Source of the DNA: Bacillota bacterium
GTDB taxonomy: Bacteria > Bacillota > Clostridia > Christensenellales > Aristaeellaceae
Assembly (NCBI GenBank): GCA_023395615.1
Contig: JAEWYP010000075.1
Location: 1 to 31,473, forward strand
DNA: 31,473 nucleotides
Direction of reading: 5' to 3'
Part shown: positions 24,901 through 30,838 of the stretch, in pieces
How positions within the stretch are numbered: position 1 is the stretch's first letter
How the letters are laid out: each line of letters starts with the position of its first letter
Notes under the pieces: generated by a model
Told to the model about the DNA's origin: nothing
What the model saw: only the letters and a program-made list of their open reading frames with translations
The model's database searches: none
Made by a program: the position numbers and the translations under genes

Positions 24901-25129
24901 AAGCGGGCAAAATTGCCTCGCCGTGAAACCAGGCGTACCCGTTACGGCCGCCCCATACCCGGTCGGCGGGAAAAGGTTCGGCGCCGGGCAGGTCGCGTGC
25001 CGCGTCGGCGGGAGACGCGTAGTAGCCGGGCAGCCACGTAAGCGCCACGTCGGCGGAATTTTCATAGACCAGCCCCAGCAGGTCGTTCACCGTGCGGCGG
25101 ATACGATCGGTACGAAAAAGCGTGTTCAT
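21977..25129 (-). CDS. GH38 family alpha-mannosidase
   Basis: Retaining, zinc-dependent alpha-mannosidase of 1050 residues, the usual bacterial length. An N-terminal beta region (1-245) precedes the GH38 catalytic domain with VGHSHIDVAWLWD (zinc ligands His255 and Asp257), the nucleophile Asp367 in VLWLPDVFGYSAALPQIL, and the VTTKISWNMLNKMPYDTFEWQGIDGS block. Helical middle and C-terminal beta domains follow. There is no signal peptide, so it is cytoplasmic. The start overlaps the preceding gene's stop by ATGA, with GGAGG 7 nt upstream. It releases mannose for the ROK kinase and ManA that follow. Linkage preference cannot be predicted from the sequence. Confidence 0.95.
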   Translation of the reverse strand: MNTLFRTDRIRRTVNDLLGLVYENSADVALTWLPGYYASPADAARDLPGAEPFPADRVWGGRNGYAWFHGEAILPALRPGTRAELLVTTADGEREDTARLSGFVGAPVSRWDLMNPQFMLFVNGQLSQGLDVHHQAAVLQPDASGRAVIDLQGYAGMTDRRCVLHACVAVARTDVRALYYDLLTALEAAETMDENDPARPALLNSLNEACSMLDLRVPGSPAFQAELQSASAYLARTVYTGSHSDLTAVCVGHSHIDVAWLWDHAQTRLKTRRTFSTVLRLMDEHPDFTFFHSTPQLFRWLKRDDPDLYEGVKRSVAEGRFELDGAMWLEADCNIPSGESLIRQIVYGKRFLREEFATECEVLWLPDVFGYSAALPQILAQTGIRTFVTTKISWNMLNKMPYDTFEWQGIDGSRVLTYFITTTDPKQEDGSFGTTYNGMLHPAAIAGGWKRYQQKELNHNILVAYGYGDGGGGPDEEMLEKGERLQRGISGFPRVELGHVRPFFRALHETVDGAKYLPTWVGELYLELHQGAYTSAAAMKRNNRTAERELFTAEWLQTAAALLRGAPYAAGRLHEAWETLLLNQFHDTLPGSCIGKVYQDAKAQFDGLFACTSACRDEAARALWGTGARLVTLNGCAFPREDLLLLPQGQAVEHQPYQATAGGTLCVTPSVPGLGWAPLKTVAVSLEEGVAARPVAASQSIRLETPFFLLEIDENGELTRVLDKRAQREVLPQGEHANVLLAFDDRPYHWDTWNIDMYYEERQYPVNGDVTVFSPVSGPVFEGITVEKRFGRSLLRQEIRSYHAVPRIDFITRVDWREDATVLKVAFPVDINADFATFDIQCGSVRRPTHRNTSWDTARYEVCAHRWADLSEGDYGVSLLNDCKYGYDAQGHTLRLTLLKAGMAPDPTVDRGEHDFTYSLFPHAGACGAATNDMAARLNRPLDVVQAAEAHAPGSLLTLTGADIALDAVKATEDGDGWIAVRMHEQNNTHAHTVLTAGFPLEAAAACNLTEEQRTPLAVCDSAVTLAFRPFEIKTVLLKPKAALLSEGQA

Positions 25130-26271
25130 TTAACAGCCTCCAAGCGATTGGAAAATGCGGGGGATTCGGCGAGGATGCGGCGTAAGCCGCCCAGCGTATT
25201 GGTGGTGCTCACCACAAAACTGGGCAGCTTGCGGTAGCCTTCGTTTACGCACTCGTAAGAACCGTCCGTACGGAAGCAGGTAACCGCGTCGTTCAGCAGC
25301 CGGGCGGCCGCCTCCGGTGCGGAGCGATGCAAACACCACGCAACCCAGCCCGTGGCGGTCGCCCAGTACGCGCCGTTCTGGTAGGTTTCCTGCGGCACAT
25401 CAATCAGCAGCCGCTGCCAGTACTCCCCGCGGGGGAGGTGCCGGATTTGCCCCAGATAAGTATAATCCATCACATGCTTCGCAAGATACTGCAAAATTGT
25501 TTTTTCTGCGATGCTCGCGGGAAAACCGATGTAAAGCAGGTAGGCGTTGCCCCAGATGTCGATCTGCGCACAGTCCTGCGTGGCGGCCAGGTACATGCCG
25601 CTGTTCGCGTCGTACAGGCGGCTCAGGTTCCGCTCGATCGCCTCAGCCATGCGCGCCCAGCGCGGATCGGCTGCGCCGGCGTAGCGCGCGCCCATCGCCT
25701 CCATCTTGCGGCACGCGCGCCACAGCAGAAGCGATTCCATCATCAGCTCTCCGGTTTTGGCAACGGTATCGGTAAAACCATAGGGGGAATGCGGGTCTGT
25801 CGGGTCGGACCAGACCAGTCCGGCAGGGCTTAGCGGGATCACAGCCAACCCCTGCGCAAGCGCCGGAGCCCATTCCGCAAAAAGGGCCTTTGCTTCGGAT
25901 TCGGGCAGGCGCGGGAGCAGATCGGAAACGATAAAGACCAGAAAAGGGGTGTTATCCAGGTTGGCGCGGCCTACCGGCTTGCCCGCTTCGCCCGCCGCAT
26001 AGATGGCCCTGCCGTCGGCATAAATGCGATCCGGCATCCAGCCATCCTCCCGCCTGCCGCCGATGGCGAAGCGGACGCAGCCCACGGCTTCATTCGGTCG
26101 CACCGCTTCCCCCGCGTATTCCATCATATAGGAAAAATCCCTGAGCCACAGGGCGTTGTAGCTGGCCACGCCGTCCGGCGTAAACAGGGTGACGCCGCCG
26201 GGCGTGCGCACGGTGCAGCCGCGCACCAGACTGTGGGCCAGCGTTTCCAGAAAGGCGAGAGGTGTTTGCAT
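25126..26271 (-). CDS. Six-hairpin (alpha/alpha)6-barrel glycosidase-like protein
   Basis: A 381-residue cytoplasmic protein that heads the mannoside operon. Its pattern is that of six-hairpin glycosidases: YNALWLRDFSYMMEYAG (an aromatic-R-D-x-x-Y entry motif), GWMPDRIY, ANLDNTPFLVFIVSDLL, DSP-like PHSPYGFTDTVAKTGELMMESLLLWRA, IDIWGNAYLLYIG, and YQNGAYWATATGWVAW. I cannot assign a CAZy family; it shows general likeness to GH125/GH63 and amylo-1,6-glucosidase-like proteins. Candidate acid/base residues are Asp45 (LRD) and the later Glu/Asp residues, unproven. GAAGG lies 6 nt before the ATG. Coupling to GH38 (ATGA overlap) points to an auxiliary mannosidase or another hydrolase acting on mannose-containing glycans. 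Confidence 0.65.
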   Translation of the reverse strand: MQTPLAFLETLAHSLVRGCTVRTPGGVTLFTPDGVASYNALWLRDFSYMMEYAGEAVRPNEAVGCVRFAIGGRREDGWMPDRIYADGRAIYAAGEAGKPVGRANLDNTPFLVFIVSDLLPRLPESEAKALFAEWAPALAQGLAVIPLSPAGLVWSDPTDPHSPYGFTDTVAKTGELMMESLLLWRACRKMEAMGARYAGAADPRWARMAEAIERNLSRLYDANSGMYLAATQDCAQIDIWGNAYLLYIGFPASIAEKTILQYLAKHVMDYTYLGQIRHLPRGEYWQRLLIDVPQETYQNGAYWATATGWVAWCLHRSAPEAAARLLNDAVTCFRTDGSYECVNEGYRKLPSFVVSTTNTLGGLRRILAESPAFSNRLEAVK

Positions 26272-26328
26272 GGGCAGCCTTCTCTCTTAAAAATCAAGGG
26301 TTGATCAGACCCGTTTGAGGTTATTTCG

Positions 26329-26358
26329 ATTATACCAGAGACACGAATCTTATTTCAA
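26329..26358 (-). promoter_or_regulatory. Sigma-A promoter of the mannoside operon
   Basis: On the minus strand TTGAAA (complement of 26353-26358), an 18-nt spacer and a perfect TATAAT (complement of 26329-26334) preceded by TGG (extended -10). It lies 58 nt upstream of the six-hairpin gene's ATG. Confidence 0.8.
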
Positions 26359-26362
26359 CTCA

Positions 26363-26386
26363 TTTTATAAAAAAGTTTTATAAAAC
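26363..26386. promoter_or_regulatory. Tandem palindromic operator, probably bound by the ROK regulator
   Basis: Two copies of the perfect palindrome TTTTATAAAA at 26363-26372 and 26376-26385 (the second extends to GTTTTATAAAAC), with centres 13 bp apart. They lie exactly between the -35 elements of the two divergent promoters, so one bound repressor could control both operons. A further short inverted repeat TTAC-AAAA-GTAA overlaps the plus-strand -35. Confidence 0.6.
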
Positions 26387-26390
26387 GTAT

Positions 26391-26418
26391 TTACAAAAGT
26401 AAGTTTGCCTGCTATAAT
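26391..26418 (+). promoter_or_regulatory. Sigma-A promoter of the ROK regulator / transporter operon
   Basis: TTACAA (26391-26396), a 16-nt spacer and a perfect TATAAT (26413-26418) with an extended -10 TGC (26410-26412). Transcription would begin near 26425, i.e. at the first in-frame ATG, which supports the downstream ATG at 26446 as the real start. Confidence 0.75.
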
Positions 26419-26445
26419 GCCACCATGAGAAGTGAGGGAACGATT

Positions 26446-27654
26446 ATGACGATACCGCCTCGCGAATTGAAGGGCAACAGCGTGAAGCTGCTGAAGGAAG
26501 CCAACAAGTACCTGATCTTTCAGTGCATCATGAAACTGGCTCCCATTTCGGTCGAAGAAATTGTGAAGCATACCAAGCTGAGCCGTCCGACGGTGCTCAA
26601 CATCATCCGGGAGCTCAGCGAGGAGAACGTGATCGTTAAAGAAGGCTTCTCCGAATCCAGCGGCGGCCGCTCGGCGGCGCTGCTGGGGCTGAACGGGGAA
26701 GGGCATTTTGCCCTTGGCGTGGACTTTGAATTTCCGACGGTGCGGTTGGCCATTGCCAATATGAAGGGCCAGATTCGCGCGCGGGAAAACCTCACCTACC
26801 CGCAGGACATCGGCAAAGACGAGTTGATTGCCGATTTCCACAGCAGGCTGAACGCGTTTATCGAATCCTCCGGCATTCCCCGCCGCCTCATCGACGGCGC
26901 GGGCGTAGGGCTTTCCGGCGTGGTGGATACGGTAAACGGCACCAGCCTGAATATCGAGCGTATCCGCGGCTGGCACAACGTGGCGTTCCGGGAAGATCTG
27001 GAAAAATGCCTGCAAATGCCGGTTTACCTGAAAAACGACGTGCACCTGATGGGGCTGGTGGAAAAGCGGCTGTACCTGGGCGACGCGGTCAGCGATTTTA
27101 TCTATGTAGGCGTTCGCTCCGGTATCGGCAGCATCGCCTACCAGAACAACCGTCCCATGAACGGGGATAAAGGCAACGCGGGCTTTATTGGCCACGCTAC
27201 GCTGGACCCCCACGGCCCGCAGTGCTGCTGCGGCAGCCGCGGCTGCCTGGAAGTGTACGCCGGCAAACTGGCGATGGTCGAACGTTATGCCGCCGAAAGC
27301 GAAACCCGCGAGCGCGTGGAGTTTGACGAGATGGTTGCCCGTGCCCGCGCGGGGGAAAAACTGGCCAACACCGTGCTTACGGACGCGGGCTTCTACTTTG
27401 GCATCGCGCTGGCCAACCTGATTAAAACGCTGGAGATTCCCTATGTGGTAGTCGGCGGCAGCCCCGCGCTGGACAACAGCCCCTATATGGACGCGGCCCG
27501 CCGTTCGATGGAAGACTATATTACCGACAACCTTGGCATCCGGGTCAACCTGCAATGCGGGCGACTGCCGGAAGAGCAGTTTGCTCTGGGCGGATGTTAC
27601 CTGGTGTTCGACCACCTTTTCAGCAAGCCGAAGCTTGCCCTTTCCCTGATTTGA
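26446..27654 (+). CDS. ROK family transcriptional repressor (NagC/XylR/Mlc type)
   Basis: A 402-residue DNA-binding regulator. The N-terminal winged helix-turn-helix spans about 20-75 (PISVEEIVKHTKLSRPTVLNIIREL, then the wing VIVKEGFSESSGGR). The ROK fold follows, with the zinc motif QCCCGSRGCLEVY. The kinase phosphate-binding DxGGT motif is replaced by GVDFEFPTVRLAI (about 91-103), so it senses sugar without phosphorylating it. The ATG at 26446 is chosen: GAGGGA lies 6 nt upstream and the ATG at 26425 coincides with the predicted transcript start. Divergent from the mannoside operon and first in the transporter operon, it most likely represses both; the inducer is probably mannose or a mannoside (inference). 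Confidence 0.92.
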   Translation: MTIPPRELKGNSVKLLKEANKYLIFQCIMKLAPISVEEIVKHTKLSRPTVLNIIRELSEENVIVKEGFSESSGGRSAALLGLNGEGHFALGVDFEFPTVRLAIANMKGQIRARENLTYPQDIGKDELIADFHSRLNAFIESSGIPRRLIDGAGVGLSGVVDTVNGTSLNIERIRGWHNVAFREDLEKCLQMPVYLKNDVHLMGLVEKRLYLGDAVSDFIYVGVRSGIGSIAYQNNRPMNGDKGNAGFIGHATLDPHGPQCCCGSRGCLEVYAGKLAMVERYAAESETRERVEFDEMVARARAGEKLANTVLTDAGFYFGIALANLIKTLEIPYVVVGGSPALDNSPYMDAARRSMEDYITDNLGIRVNLQCGRLPEEQFALGGCYLVFDHLFSKPKLALSLI

Positions 27655-27729
27655 TGCGTCCGGGGATACCGGCCGGATTTCCGTACGCATGAAATAACCC
27701 ACCCTTAAACCATAAAAGGAGATCGAAGT

Positions 27730-28971
27730 ATGAAGAAGCTGGTTTCACTGCTGCTTACCATCGTGCTTCTAAGCACCTTGGTCGCCACTTCCGCTTTTGC
27801 GGAGGATAAAGTGACCATCGAAATCCTGTCTCTGAAAAACGAACAGGCTGCTCAGGATGCCTTCGCCGAGCTGTTTGCGGGCTTCCAGAAGCAGTACCCC
27901 AACGTGGAGTTCAACCTGCAGTCCATGACCTCGGATCAGCTCAAAACCACGATGCGCGCCCGCGCCGCTTCCGGCGATATGCCCGACATCGTAACGTGGA
28001 TGAAGGAGTTTGAGCCGGAGTACCTTACGGACCTCAGCGGACAGGCTTTTCTGGCCAACCTGAACGCGGATACTGTAAAGGGCGCCAACGCTACCTACAC
28101 CGACGGTATTTATGCCATGCCGATTGACAACGGCTACATCGGCATGTTCTACAACAAGGATGTGCTGGCGGCCAACAATGTCGCCCTGCCCACCACGCTT
28201 GCCGAACTGCGTACCGCCTGCGAAACCCTGAAGAACAACGGCGTTACCCCGTTCGCGACCGGCTGCCTGGATCTGTCCGTGCCTTACATCGGCCTGATCG
28301 GTCTGTTCGCGGAAACCGTATACGGCCAGATTCCGGACTGGAGCGCCAAGCGTGACGCGGACGAAGTCACCTTCGCCACCAGCGCGGAATGGAAGCAGGC
28401 TTTCGATCTGCTCAAGGAATTTGTGTACGGCTATTCCGATCTGGACAACACCTTCAACATGAGCTATGACGACGCGGCGGCCAAGTTTGCCACCGGCGGC
28501 GCGGCCTTCTACATCCAGGGTAACTGGGCGCTCTCCGCGATCCGCACGGCTAACCCGAATGTGAACATGGGCATCTGCGCCATCCCGGTGTTTGACAGCG
28601 CCGATCAGGCGAAGCTGCTGGCCTTCCCGGATACTTCGCTCAGCGTGACCAAAGACGCGAAGAACAAGGACATGGCCATGAAGTTCCTCGAGTACATGAC
28701 CAGTGCGGAAGCCGGCGAAATCTGGAGCACCGACGTAAAGGTTTCTTCCGCCGTGAACGGCGTGAACGTTGCCTACGACCCGATCGCTTCCGACATCAAC
28801 AGCTACCTGAGCAGCGGCAAGTTCACCCCCTACGGCGACCGCGTGCTGCGCTCCGTGTTTACCGACAAACTGTGGGAAGATTACAGCAAAGTGATGCTGG
28901 ATACCGAAACCTGGGACCAGCTGGCAGCCGACCTGGACACCTTCTGGGTCAAGGCGCGCGACGGCAAGTAA
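27730..28971 (+). CDS. ABC transporter carbohydrate-binding protein (family 1), mannoside locus
   Basis: A 413-residue extracytoplasmic solute-binding protein. The signal peptide runs about 1-24 with a type I site after SAFA; there is no cysteine and so no lipobox. The mature protein has the family 1 pattern: VTIEILSLKNEQAAQDAFAELF at the start, DMPDIVTWMKEFEPEYLTDLS, YAMPIDNGYIGMFYNKDVLAANN, AAAKFATGGAAFYIQGNWALSAI and NKDMAMKFLEYMTSAEAGEIW. AAGGAG lies 8 nt before the ATG. It is 75 nt after the ROK regulator and followed by a strong hairpin before the permease genes. The ligand is probably a mannose-containing oligosaccharide, judged from the divergent GH38 operon. Confidence 0.93.
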   Translation: MKKLVSLLLTIVLLSTLVATSAFAEDKVTIEILSLKNEQAAQDAFAELFAGFQKQYPNVEFNLQSMTSDQLKTTMRARAASGDMPDIVTWMKEFEPEYLTDLSGQAFLANLNADTVKGANATYTDGIYAMPIDNGYIGMFYNKDVLAANNVALPTTLAELRTACETLKNNGVTPFATGCLDLSVPYIGLIGLFAETVYGQIPDWSAKRDADEVTFATSAEWKQAFDLLKEFVYGYSDLDNTFNMSYDDAAAKFATGGAAFYIQGNWALSAIRTANPNVNMGICAIPVFDSADQAKLLAFPDTSLSVTKDAKNKDMAMKFLEYMTSAEAGEIWSTDVKVSSAVNGVNVAYDPIASDINSYLSSGKFTPYGDRVLRSVFTDKLWEDYSKVMLDTETWDQLAADLDTFWVKARDGK

Positions 28972-28989
28972 TCAACCGTACAACCGATC

Positions 28990-29031
28990 TGCTGCCCGGG
29001 GTGGGGACATCCCCATCCCGGGCAGCATTTT
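28990..29031 (+). terminator. Terminator-like attenuating hairpin after the binding-protein gene
   Basis: A 17-bp stem (28990-29006 with 29011-29027, one G-U pair), a 4-nt ACAT loop, then TTTT. It lies 18 nt after the binding-protein stop but before the co-oriented permeases, so it probably stops part of the transcription and stabilises the binding-protein message. Between it and 29121 the decamer GGCAGGGAGA occurs twice (29051 and 29090). Confidence 0.75.
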
Positions 29032-29121
29032 GAACCGGGAGAAATCCGCCGGCAGGGAGAGCGGCCTTCGCGCCCGGCCCGTACCCGGCGGCAGGGAGAT
29101 CCTTACCCGAAAGGACGCAGT

Positions 29122-29994
29122 ATGATGAACCGCAAACGAAAAGACGCCGCTTTTTACCTAACCATTCTAGCGCCTGCGCTGGTGCTGCTGGGCACATTTT
29201 TTGTGGTGCCGGTAGTGCAAAGCCTGCTGTTGTCGTTTACCGACGCGTACGGCATGAAGGCGACCTACAACTGGCTGGGCCTGAGCAACTACGTCGAGGC
29301 GCTGACGGATAACAGCTTTATCGGCACGATTTCCAACACTTTTAAGTATACGGTGGTGGCGGTGCTGGGCAGCAATCTGCTGGCGCTTGCCCTGGCCCTG
29401 ATGCTGGATGGGCCGATCCGTGGGCGCAACGTGCTGCGCGCCCTGTTTTTTATCCCGAATATTATGAGCCTGCTGGTGGTGGGCTATGTATGGCGCTTCG
29501 TATACACAAGCGCCCTGCCGGAAATGCTGAAAGCCGCCGGGATGCAGACCGTGGCGGTGCTGGGCAGGCCGAAAACCGTGATTTACTACCTGTCGATCGT
29601 CGCCATCTGGAACTGCGCCGGATACTATATGATTATCTACCTCTCCTCGTTGCAGGGGATATCGGAAGACCTGCTGGAGGCTGCGCGCATTGACGGCGCG
29701 AACGGTTTCCACGTTCTGAAAGATATTAAACTGCCGCTGCTGGCCCCAACGATCATTACCTGCCTGATCCTTTCGGTGGCGGCGCATATGAAGACGTTTG
29801 AAATTCCCTACACCATGACCTCCGGCGGTCCGGCGGGCGGATCGATGACCATGGTGCTTAAGATCTATAACACGGCTTTTAACGCCAACCGTACGGGGTA
29901 CGCTACGGCGCAGTCCACGATTCTGTTTATTCTGATCGCCGCGATCTCGTTCCTGCTCAACGGCGCGATGCGCAGAAGGGAGGAGAAGCTGTGA
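29122..29994 (+). CDS. Carbohydrate ABC transporter permease (MalF/MsmF type), mannoside locus
   Basis: A 290-residue CUT1 permease. After a short basic start (NRKRKD) come six hydrophobic segments, the first being FYLTILAPALVLLGTFFVVPVV. The EAA loop reads DLLEAARIDGANGFHVLKDIKLPLL. MTSGGPAGGSMTMVLKIYNTAF is the conserved MalF-type block near the end. AAAGGA lies 6 nt before the first of two adjacent ATGs; either could be used. It pairs with the following permease, whose start overlaps this stop. No ATP-binding subunit follows. Confidence 0.93.
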   Translation: MMNRKRKDAAFYLTILAPALVLLGTFFVVPVVQSLLLSFTDAYGMKATYNWLGLSNYVEALTDNSFIGTISNTFKYTVVAVLGSNLLALALALMLDGPIRGRNVLRALFFIPNIMSLLVVGYVWRFVYTSALPEMLKAAGMQTVAVLGRPKTVIYYLSIVAIWNCAGYYMIIYLSSLQGISEDLLEAARIDGANGFHVLKDIKLPLLAPTIITCLILSVAAHMKTFEIPYTMTSGGPAGGSMTMVLKIYNTAFNANRTGYATAQSTILFILIAAISFLLNGAMRRREEKL

Positions 29995-30833
29995 TGAAGA
30001 AAGACCTTCGTTCCGGCCGCGCCGCGCACATTGCGCAGGTGCTGGCGGTATGGGTGCTGGCGGTGATTTTTGTTGCGCCGCTGTACTTTGTGCTGCTCAA
30101 CTCGTTTAAGGATAAAAGCGAAATCATGGTTTCCGCGCTGAGCCTGCCCAAAGGCTTTAACCTGAGCAACTATGCCACGGTGCTTGGCAAGGACTTTTTC
30201 ACCGCGTCGTTTTTCACCAGCGTCGGCATGGTGATCGCCACCACGTCGCTTACCTGTCTGGTGGCGGCGCTGGCCGGGTACGCGCTGGCGCGCTGGCACA
30301 GCAAATTTGCTACGGGGCTTACGCTGCTGATTATGTCCACGCTGTTTGTGCCGTTTCAGGTGTATATGGTGTCGCTGATTATCATCGTAAAACAGCTGGG
30401 GCTGACCGGCAACCTGATCGGGCTATTGCTGGTGTATATCGCGCTGGGTATGCCGGTGCCGATTTTTCTGGTGCGCAGCTATGCCATGGGGATGAGTCTG
30501 GAAATTGAGGAGGCCGCCACCATCGACGGCTGCTCGCGGATGCACATGTTCTTTGCCGTGGTGCTGCCGCTGATGCGCCCCGTAATGGCGACCATCGCGG
30601 TGCTGAACGCTCTGTGGGTCTGGGGCGAGTTTCTGGTGGCGTTTCTGGTGTACGGCACCAAACAGCCCATGACGTTGCCGGTATCGCAGCAGTATTTTTA
30701 CGGCACGTACAGCAACCAGTGGAACCTGATACTGGCCGGGTTTGTGATTTCCACCGTGCCGATCGTGATTTTCTACATCGCGATGCAGAAAAACATCGTG
30801 AAGGGCATCGCGGCGGGCGCGGTGAAGGGGTGA
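29994..30833 (+). CDS. Carbohydrate ABC transporter permease (MalG/MsmG type), mannoside locus
   Basis: A 279-residue CUT1 permease with six hydrophobic segments (first one VLAVWVLAVIFVAPLYFVLL). The EAA loop is SLEIEEAATIDGCSRMHMFFAVVLPLM and the C-terminus KNIVKGIAAGAVKG is typical of MalG-type subunits. The ATG at 29994 shares one base with the previous stop (TGATG), with AGGAG 8 nt upstream; a GTG at 29991 is an alternative that adds one residue. Together with the preceding gene it forms the membrane channel. Confidence 0.93.
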   Translation: MKKDLRSGRAAHIAQVLAVWVLAVIFVAPLYFVLLNSFKDKSEIMVSALSLPKGFNLSNYATVLGKDFFTASFFTSVGMVIATTSLTCLVAALAGYALARWHSKFATGLTLLIMSTLFVPFQVYMVSLIIIVKQLGLTGNLIGLLLVYIALGMPVPIFLVRSYAMGMSLEIEEAATIDGCSRMHMFFAVVLPLMRPVMATIAVLNALWVWGEFLVAFLVYGTKQPMTLPVSQQYFYGTYSNQWNLILAGFVISTVPIVIFYIAMQKNIVKGIAAGAVKG

Positions 30834-30838
30834 CCGAC

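Noticed and set aside
22154..25237. Long plus-strand frames of 313 and 327 codons
   Set aside because: Antisense to GH38, whose catalytic motifs and coupled starts are clear.
26365..27702. 445-codon open frame on the minus strand
   Set aside because: Antisense to the ROK regulator, with no ribosome binding site or recognisable domain.
27655..27729. Imperfect TGCGT/ACGCA hairpin between ROK regulator and binding protein
   Set aside because: Short outer stem with a poorly paired middle and no U-run; not enough to call a terminator.
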